A stretch of 12,339 nt of DNA from Bacteroidia bacterium. Its GTDB lineage: Bacteria > Bacteroidota > Bacteroidia > Flavobacteriales > Flavobacteriaceae. A model generated the notes under the pieces. The model did no database searches. It was not told where the DNA came from and saw only the letters and a program-made list of their open reading frames with translations. Where the stretch lies: contig JAUIJW010000050.1 in assembly GCA_030431085.1 (NCBI GenBank), forward strand, positions 1-12,339, read 5' to 3'. Positions 7,714 through 12,339 of this stretch are shown piece after piece. Every line of letters starts with the position of its first letter. Within the stretch, counting starts at the first letter, position 1. Made by a program: the position numbers and the translations under genes.

Positions 7714-8156
7714 TTTTGACTTAAAAGATTTTCATGCTTTTGTTCAAAAAATTTAAAGTACATATACAACTCATAGTTGGTATCTAATCCGTAGTGTTTC
7801 TTGGGATAGATTTTATAATGAATTTTTTGGGTATATAAGTTCTTATCGTACTGATCTGGCAAATCAACTCTTCTATTCCACTCTGTAACATATTGTAAAT
7901 TGGCTATTTCTAGTGTACTTCTTAAGAACTTATTTTTAGAAGGTTGCTTTTGCAACCAATCATAAAAACCCTTATCCTGAAATGTCACGGTAAAATTATC
8001 GTTATTGGTGATCACAATTTTTTCTGTACTCGTAGATTTTGCTGGTGTACTAATATTGGTAGTATTCTTATTATTCTTTGATTTTTTTGATGAGCTAGTC
8101 GATCCGCAAGAGGTCAACATCCCTATCAAAACCATGACATAAATAAGTTGCTTCAT
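7710..8156 (-). CDS. DUF6146-like lipoprotein, paralogue 1
   Basis: The 148-residue product has a lipoprotein signal with lipobox LTSC (Cys17), then a Ser/Thr/Lys/Asn-rich linker to about residue 45. The conserved C-terminal domain contains GFYDWLQKQP, LQYVTEWNRR, QYDKNLY and YGLDTNYELYMYFKFFEQKH. These match what I recall of the Bacteroidota family DUF6146; the family name is from memory. The neighbouring minus-strand gene encodes a clear paralogue with the same block order. The last four bases overlap tail to tail with the ACT gene stop. Upstream, at 8161-8176, a small inverted repeat (GGTTA/TAACC) sits 4 nt before the start. The function is unknown; it is probably a membrane-anchored periplasmic or outer-membrane protein. 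Confidence 0.8.
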   Translation of the reverse strand: MKQLIYVMVLIGMLTSCGSTSSSKKSKNNKNTTNISTPAKSTSTEKIVITNNDNFTVTFQDKGFYDWLQKQPSKNKFLRSTLEIANLQYVTEWNRRVDLPDQYDKNLYTQKIHYKIYPKKHYGLDTNYELYMYFKFFEQKHENLLSQN

Positions 8157-8216
8157 TGTTGGTTAATTTTGTAACCATTTAACGATAAAGTTGCTGAATT
8201 ATTTTACCAGTATAAT

Positions 8217-8648
8217 TTAAAGAAGACGTTGATTGTATTTTTGCTGAAAAAATTGAAAGTATTGGTATAATTTATAATTGAGTTCTTTGCCATAATCTAT
8301 GCTTGGATCATAATTAATCACAACCTCATACAAACTAGAATCGTAACGACCTGGGGTAGTTGCCCTTATGTTCCACTCTACTACATATTGGTAATTTTTA
8401 AACCTTAAAGTTTCATTATTGTAATAACTAATTGGTCTTTGGGTAATAAGCCAAGATTCGAAACCCACATCAAGGATAATCAACTCATATTCAAGCTCTT
8501 CATTAGCTATTCTAATGGTATCTACTTTGGCGTCATTATTAAATACTGCAGCATCTCCAGATTTAGCAATAGGCCTGTTGGTGTGACAAGACATTATAAA
8601 TACAACTCCTATAATTAATAAAAGCCATATTTTACCGAAATATCTCAT
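8217..8648 (-). CDS. DUF6146-like lipoprotein, paralogue 2
   Basis: This 143-residue lipoprotein starts at the ATG at 8646-8648. An in-frame ATG at 8657 lies only 4 nt after a perfect -7 box and is less likely. The signal peptide ends in the lipobox IMSC (Cys21). The C-terminal domain repeats the motif series of the neighbouring gene: GFESWLITQRP, YQYVVEWNIRA, RYDSSLYE, then YGKELNYKLYQYFQFFQQKY. The two paralogues share the QYVxEWN, YDxxLY and NYxLYxYFxFFxQK blocks but have diverged signal and linker regions, so the duplication is not recent. It follows nnr on the same strand and is 60 nt from paralogue 1. The function is unknown. Confidence 0.8.
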   Translation of the reverse strand: MRYFGKIWLLLIIGVVFIMSCHTNRPIAKSGDAAVFNNDAKVDTIRIANEELEYELIILDVGFESWLITQRPISYYNNETLRFKNYQYVVEWNIRATTPGRYDSSLYEVVINYDPSIDYGKELNYKLYQYFQFFQQKYNQRLL

Positions 8649-8661
8649 ACTTATCATCCCA

Positions 8662-8669
8662 CAAATTTA
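8662..8669 (-). promoter_or_regulatory. Candidate -7 promoter box for the DUF6146 pair
   Basis: On the minus strand this reads TAAATTTG, an exact TAnnTTTG match, in the short gap between the nnr stop and the second lipoprotein gene. No TTG lies at the usual upstream spacing. It could allow the two lipoprotein genes to be transcribed separately from nnr. Confidence 0.4.
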
Positions 8670-8678
8670 ATGCCAACT

Positions 8679-10181
8679 TTAGATTAGTTTCTTTATAGCT
8701 AAACCAATATATTTAAAATTATCTGAAGCCATAAAACTTTCTTCCGATTCTTTAGATTGAACGCCTAAATCTGCACTTAAACCATGTAAGTAAACACCCA
8801 ATATACAAGCCTGTAAGGGCTGGTACTGTTGTGCAATTAATCCAGTAATATAACCCGTTAAAACATCACCGCTCCCGGCGGTCGCTAATCCTGCATTGCC
8901 AGTCGTGTTAAAATATACCATTCCTTTATACACCACCATCGTATGATAGCCTTTTAGCACAAGTATTATTGAGAACTTTAACGTTAGTTCTTTCGCTTTT
9001 TCAAGTTTATGATAATCATCTGTCCAGGGCCCTACAAGTCTTTCAAACTCCTTAGGATGGGGTGTTAACACAGTATCATTAGGCAATTTAGAGCATACCT
9101 CCTTATGCTGAGACAAGATGTTGAGCGCGTCTGCATCCAACACCAATTGTTTGCTATTCTGTGCTATAAAATTAATCATACCCTTAGCGGTATCTGTAGC
9201 TGTACCCAACCCCATACCAATACCAATGACATCAGGATTTACTTGACATTTAAATCTTATTACCCGCTCATAATCATCTGTTTCTAACATCGCTTCAGGT
9301 AAATTGGTTTGCAATATATCATAGCCACATTGCGGTGCTAAAACGGTTGTTAAACCACTACCTATTTTTAATGAGGCTTTCGCCGAAAGATGTACTGCAC
9401 CCATTTTTCCATAGCTTCCTCCAATAATTAAGCTATGCCCAAAATTTCCTTTATGCGAAAATTTCTCTCTTTTTCGATATATTTTTTTAACCAAATTTAG
9501 ATCGGTCATAAAGTATTGAGAGTGTATTTCATCAATAAAATCTTGATCTAGCCCAATATCAAGAATATGCCAATTTTTAGAATGGTTTTTATTCTGAGGT
9601 AAAAACATACAAAGTTTAGGCACCTGAAATGTAAGTGAATGTTCTGCTTGTATGATACTGTCTGCTATTTGATTGTGTTTTGAACAAAATAAACCGCTGG
9701 GTAAATCGACGGCAACCACCTTAGCATGTGCCTCATTTATGCTCTGAATAACATACCTTGCCAAACCTTGAACTGGTCTTTGTAAACCTGTACCAAAAAT
9801 TGCATCAATAACTAAATCATTAGGTTTTAAATCAAAATGGTCATCCTCAGAATTAATATCCCTAATTAGCAATTCTAAGTCAATTAACCTTTTCAAATTA
9901 GCCTTAAATTCAGGCGAACCCTCCTGCTTAAAATGAATTAAGTACACCTGAATATTCTTGTAACCATATTCGCATAATTTTCTGGCAATAACCAAACCAT
10001 CGCCACCATTATTCCCTTTACCACAAAAAACATGAATCGTATGGCTAATATTAATGTGCGCAATAATCCAATTAAAACATTGGCCAGCAGCATGCTCCAT
10101 CAATACCAATGAGGATATGTTTTTACTTTGGATAGTAACCCGATCTGCCGCTCTTATTTGATTATCGTCTAATATTTTCAT
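8679..10181 (-). CDS. nnr: Bifunctional NAD(P)H-hydrate epimerase / ADP- or ATP-dependent dehydratase
   Basis: This metabolite-repair enzyme interconverts the epimers of hydrated NAD(P)H and dehydrates the S form back to NAD(P)H. The 500 residues carry the usual fusion. An N-terminal YjeF_N epimerase domain has FCGKGNNGGDG (52-62), DAIFGTGL (126-133) and AVDLPSG (157-163). A C-terminal ribokinase-like dehydratase domain has KGNFGHSLIIGGS (244-256), DADALN (349-354), TPHPKEF (373-379) and NAGLATAGSGDVLTG (429-443), with the catalytic Asp439. All key motifs are intact. Adjacent ATGs at 10184 and 10181 follow an AAGG; the second gives the usual MKIxxxxQIRxAD opening. An in-frame TTG further upstream is not needed. 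It lies between the ABC-F terminator and the lipoprotein pair. Confidence 0.95.
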   Translation of the reverse strand: MKILDDNQIRAADRVTIQSKNISSLVLMEHAAGQCFNWIIAHINISHTIHVFCGKGNNGGDGLVIARKLCEYGYKNIQVYLIHFKQEGSPEFKANLKRLIDLELLIRDINSEDDHFDLKPNDLVIDAIFGTGLQRPVQGLARYVIQSINEAHAKVVAVDLPSGLFCSKHNQIADSIIQAEHSLTFQVPKLCMFLPQNKNHSKNWHILDIGLDQDFIDEIHSQYFMTDLNLVKKIYRKREKFSHKGNFGHSLIIGGSYGKMGAVHLSAKASLKIGSGLTTVLAPQCGYDILQTNLPEAMLETDDYERVIRFKCQVNPDVIGIGMGLGTATDTAKGMINFIAQNSKQLVLDADALNILSQHKEVCSKLPNDTVLTPHPKEFERLVGPWTDDYHKLEKAKELTLKFSIILVLKGYHTMVVYKGMVYFNTTGNAGLATAGSGDVLTGYITGLIAQQYQPLQACILGVYLHGLSADLGVQSKESEESFMASDNFKYIGLAIKKLI

Positions 10182-10216
10182 CATCCTTAAAATTACAAAA
10201 ATCAAACATTGGAGCT

Positions 10217-10246
10217 AAAAAAAAGAGGTTGAAAACAACCTCTTTT
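10217..10246 (-). terminator. Rho-independent terminator of the ABC-F gene
   Basis: Read on the minus strand, AAAAGAGGTTG pairs with CAACCTCTTTT around a 4-nt loop (an 11-bp stem), and the T tract runs on to 8 T. It begins 6 nt after the ABC-F stop codon and separates that gene from nnr. Confidence 0.9.
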
Positions 10247-10252
10247 ATTAAT

Positions 10253-11833
10253 TTATCCTTGATACATTTTATCTCTAAGTGCTTTAACATCTTTACTATC
10301 GAGATATTCATCAAACGTCATGTACTTATCTATAACACCTTTTGGTGTAATTTCAATAATTCTATTGGCAACGGTTTGTGCAAATTCATGATCATGTGTT
10401 GAAAAGATCACAGTACCTTTATAATTTTTTAATGCATTATTAAAAGCTTGAATAGATTCTAGATCTAAATGGTTGGTTGGCTCATCTATTAACAATACAT
10501 TAGCTCTTTTCATCATCATTCTAGACAACATACATCTTACCTTTTCTCCACCAGACAATACATTAGATTTTTTTAATGCCTCATCGCCAGAAAAAATCAT
10601 TTTCCCTAAAAATCCTCTTAAGTTAACCTCTTCTTTCTCTTCTTCGGTTTGAGCATATTGACGTAACCAATCAACTAAGGTTAAATCATTATTAAAAAAC
10701 TCTGCATTTTCAACAGGCAAATAAGCTTGTGTTGTAGTAACACCCCATTTGTAGTCTCCAGAATCTGCCTGATCATTACCTGTAATAATCTGATAAAATG
10801 CCGTCATTGCCCTTGAGTTTTTAGACAGTAATACCACTTTATCACCTTTGGTAAGGTTAATATCTATGTCATTAAATAATAACTCTCCTTCTATAGATTT
10901 CGATAAATTTTCAACTTGTAAGATTTGATCTCCGGCTTCTCTTTCTTGCTCAAAAATAATGGCTGGATATCTTCTACTTGAAGGTTTTATATCTTCAATA
11001 TTCAATTTATCAATCATCTTTTTTCTACTAGTGGCTTGTTTAGATTTTGCAACATTCGCAGAAAAACGACGAATAAATTCTTCTAACTCCTTCTTCTTCT
11101 CTTCTGCTTTTTTATTTTGTTGTGCTCGTTGCTTCGCTGCTAACTGACTAGATTCATACCAAAAGCTGTAATTCCCTGAATATTGGTTGATTTTACCATA
11201 ATCTATATCAGAAATATGTGTACATACAGCATCTAAAAAGTGACGATCGTGTGAAACTACGATAACCGTATTATCGTAATTGGCTAAAAAGTTTTCTAGC
11301 CATGAAATGGTTTCAAAATCTAGGTCATTGGTAGGCTCATCCATAATCAATACATCTGGATTACCAAAAAGGGCCTGTGCCAGTAATACACGTACTTTTG
11401 CTTTACCATCTAAATCCTTCATGATTTGATAGTGCATCTCTTCATTTATACCTAAAGAAGATAATAAATTAGCTGCTTCACTTTCTGCAGACCAACCGCC
11501 CATCTCTTCAAAGACCACACCTAACTCTCCAGCTTTAACACCATCTTCTTCAGAAAAATCAGGCTTTGCATATATGGCATCTAATTCTTTCTTTAAGTTA
11601 AATAATTCTTGATTCCCCATTAAAACAGTTTCAAGCACAGGGTGCTCATCGTAAGCAAAGTGATTCTGCGAGAGCACAGACATTCTCTTACCTTTTTCTA
11701 AAGATACAGCACCCGATGTAGGTTCTATTTCACCTGACAAAATTTTCAAAAAAGTCGATTTTCCTGCGCCATTTGCTCCAATAATACCATAACAATTGCC
11801 TTGAGTAAAAACGGTATTCACCTCATCGAACAA
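10253..11833 (-). CDS. ABC-F family ATPase (YbiT-like), start codon unclear
   Basis: ABC-F proteins are soluble twin-ATPase proteins that act on ribosomes in translation or antibiotic resistance. From the TTG at 11831-11833 the protein has 526 residues. NBD1 has Walker A GANGAGKS (19-26), a non-canonical signature LDGKAKVR (141-148) and Walker B VLIMDEPTNDLD. A charged linker follows (about 231-280, coiled-coil-like). NBD2 has LSKNSRAMT where the P-loop should be (336-344), a canonical LSGGE (427-431) and LLIDEPTNHLD. Thirteen more codons upstream (11834-11872, TVSNLSVQFGKRI) look like the true family N-terminus. However, they have no ATG, and a TAA precedes them in frame. The gene may start at TTG, or its 5' end may be damaged or misread. 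It has its own promoter and terminator. Confidence 0.9.
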   Translation of the reverse strand: MFDEVNTVFTQGNCYGIIGANGAGKSTFLKILSGEIEPTSGAVSLEKGKRMSVLSQNHFAYDEHPVLETVLMGNQELFNLKKELDAIYAKPDFSEEDGVKAGELGVVFEEMGGWSAESEAANLLSSLGINEEMHYQIMKDLDGKAKVRVLLAQALFGNPDVLIMDEPTNDLDFETISWLENFLANYDNTVIVVSHDRHFLDAVCTHISDIDYGKINQYSGNYSFWYESSQLAAKQRAQQNKKAEEKKKELEEFIRRFSANVAKSKQATSRKKMIDKLNIEDIKPSSRRYPAIIFEQEREAGDQILQVENLSKSIEGELLFNDIDINLTKGDKVVLLSKNSRAMTAFYQIITGNDQADSGDYKWGVTTTQAYLPVENAEFFNNDLTLVDWLRQYAQTEEEKEEVNLRGFLGKMIFSGDEALKKSNVLSGGEKVRCMLSRMMMKRANVLLIDEPTNHLDLESIQAFNNALKNYKGTVIFSTHDHEFAQTVANRIIEITPKGVIDKYMTFDEYLDSKDVKALRDKMYQG

Positions 11834-11883
11834 AATACGTTTACCGAATTGAACGGATAAATTTGATACTGTTTAAATTTTTG

Positions 11884-11911
11884 CAAAAGTAAACAATTAG
11901 ATGCAATTCAA
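11884..11911 (-). promoter_or_regulatory. Promoter of the ABC-F gene
   Basis: On the minus strand a TTG (11909-11911) is followed after 17 nt by TACTTTTG (11884-11891). This matches the flavobacterial -33 TTG / -7 TAnnTTTG arrangement and is the best promoter in the window. Transcription should begin near 11878-11880, only a few bases before the conserved ABC-F coding sequence. Confidence 0.7.
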
Positions 11912-12036
11912 ATAATAAAAATCAACAATACTAAGATCAATTCTACGTTGTAACTGAGCATTTTATTGTGTTTATTTAACCTATTACTATAAAATATTTA
12001 ACAACACATTAACAACAAAGCGATAGGCATATAATT

Positions 12037-12044
12037 ACATTTGT
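12037..12044 (+). promoter_or_regulatory. Candidate -7 box for the right-edge lipoprotein gene
   Basis: TACATTTG is an exact TAnnTTTG match but ends only 3 nt before the ATG at 12048, and no TTG is found 17-23 nt upstream. If it is used, the transcript would start inside or after that ATG. Confidence 0.4.
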
Positions 12045-12047
12045 ATA

Positions 12048-12339
12048 TGACATTTAATTGGCTTTATTTGAAACAAAACTACTCCTTATCACCTATCAAA
12101 AAAATTTTCGCCCTAGGTGTGATATTATCATTGTTCTCATGTGTTACAGAAAAACAACATGAGAAAACATTTTTTAGCGGTAAAATTAAAAACCCTAAAG
12201 ACGATTATGTTTACTTTCTTAAGAATGAAACAGTTATTGATTCTGCCCAATTAAATAAACAAAGTAAATTTAAATTTGAATTAGATTCGATAGATGAAGG
12301 GTTATACACATTTAAACACGGCCCTGAGTTTCAGTACAT
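12048..12339 (+). CDS. Lipoprotein with DUF4369-like N-terminal domain, partial
   Basis: The gene runs off the right edge after 97 codons. The product opens MTFNWLYLKQNY, then a lysine pair and a hydrophobic stretch (IFALGVILSLFSC) ending in the lipobox LFSC with Cys32. The mature part reads FFSGKIKNPKDDYVYFLKN, TVIDSAQLNKQSKFKFELDS and GLYTFKHGPEFQY. This resembles the DUF4369-type beta domain that precedes a thioredoxin (TlpA/AhpC-like) domain in many Bacteroidota lipoproteins; that second domain would lie outside the window. The 19 residues before the hydrophobic core make an unusually long n-region, and the -7 box abuts the ATG, so the true start may be further in, for example TTG at 12069. 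The gene is divergent from the ABC-F gene. Confidence 0.65.

Noticed and set aside
8161..8176. Small inverted repeat GGTTA/TAACC just upstream of the first DUF6146 gene, as a possible regulatory hairpin.
   Set aside because: It has only five mostly A/T pairs with a 6-nt loop, which is expected by chance in this composition.
10959..11147. Plus-strand 62-codon frame with a hydrophobic stretch, opposite the ABC-F gene.
   Set aside because: It is the antisense of the Lys/Glu-rich linker (AAG/GAA codons reversed give Phe/Leu/Ser), a common artefact.
11871..11877. Minus-strand TTTAAAC, identical to a classic -1 frameshift slippery heptamer, at the ABC-F 5' end.
   Set aside because: A -1 slip there leads into the CAG TAT frame, not the ABC-F frame. 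There is also no upstream start codon, because the -7 box lies just before it.
12001..12018. Two AACAACA copies 11 nt apart upstream of the right-edge gene, as a possible operator.
   Set aside because: It is low-complexity A/C-rich sequence with no symmetry and no matching site elsewhere in the window.
1..12339. A search by eye for a defence system, mobile element, CRISPR array, RNA gene or biosynthetic cluster.
   Set aside because: All genes fit housekeeping or lipoprotein roles. No transposase, integrase, repeat array, tRNA-like fold or nuclease/toxin motif was found.

Overview
The window looks like ordinary chromosome from a member of the Bacteroidota, most likely the Flavobacteriaceae. 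The DNA is A+T rich. Several genes are preceded by the TAnnTTTG -7 box typical of this phylum, and Shine-Dalgarno sequences are mostly absent. Many products are small lipoproteins, and several belong to families known mainly from flavobacteria. No rRNA, tRNA, CRISPR array, insertion sequence, phage gene or recognisable defence system is present.

Layout. At the left edge is the 5' end of a patatin-like phospholipase gene (minus strand). Divergent from it is a plus-strand run of three exported proteins: a BNR/YCF48-like beta-propeller (175-1212), a small lipoprotein (1239-1805) and a Cys-rich two-domain lipoprotein (1858-2976). A strong terminator closes this run. Next come pepT (peptidase T) and lysA (diaminopimelate decarboxylase), 5 nt apart, facing lysC (aspartate kinase, minus strand) across a shared bidirectional terminator. 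Divergent from lysC is a 219-aa ACT-domain protein (7054-7713) with a possible helical DNA-binding N-terminus. It is a candidate amino-acid sensor. Its stop codon overlaps that of a minus-strand gene tail to tail. The remaining minus-strand genes are two paralogous DUF6146-like lipoproteins, nnr (bifunctional NAD(P)HX epimerase/dehydratase) and an ABC-F ATPase. The right edge holds the 5' part of a lipoprotein with a DUF4369-like N-terminal domain, divergent from the ABC-F gene.

How the genes work together. lysC catalyses the first step and lysA the last step of the aspartate-to-lysine pathway. pepT could supply amino acids by cleaving tripeptides, and the ACT protein beside lysC could sense an end product. 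nnr is a metabolite-repair gene and the ABC-F protein is probably ribosome-associated.

Most interesting points. (1) The ABC-F gene has a good promoter and a well-conserved N-terminal coding sequence, but no ATG, and an in-frame TAA sits where the start should be. (2) The two ATPase halves of that protein are degenerate in complementary ways, which predicts one intact and one dead composite site. (3) The ACT protein is divergent from lysC. (4) The Cys-rich two-domain lipoprotein and the DUF6146 pair are undescribed in function. I found nothing that I would call a new multi-gene system.
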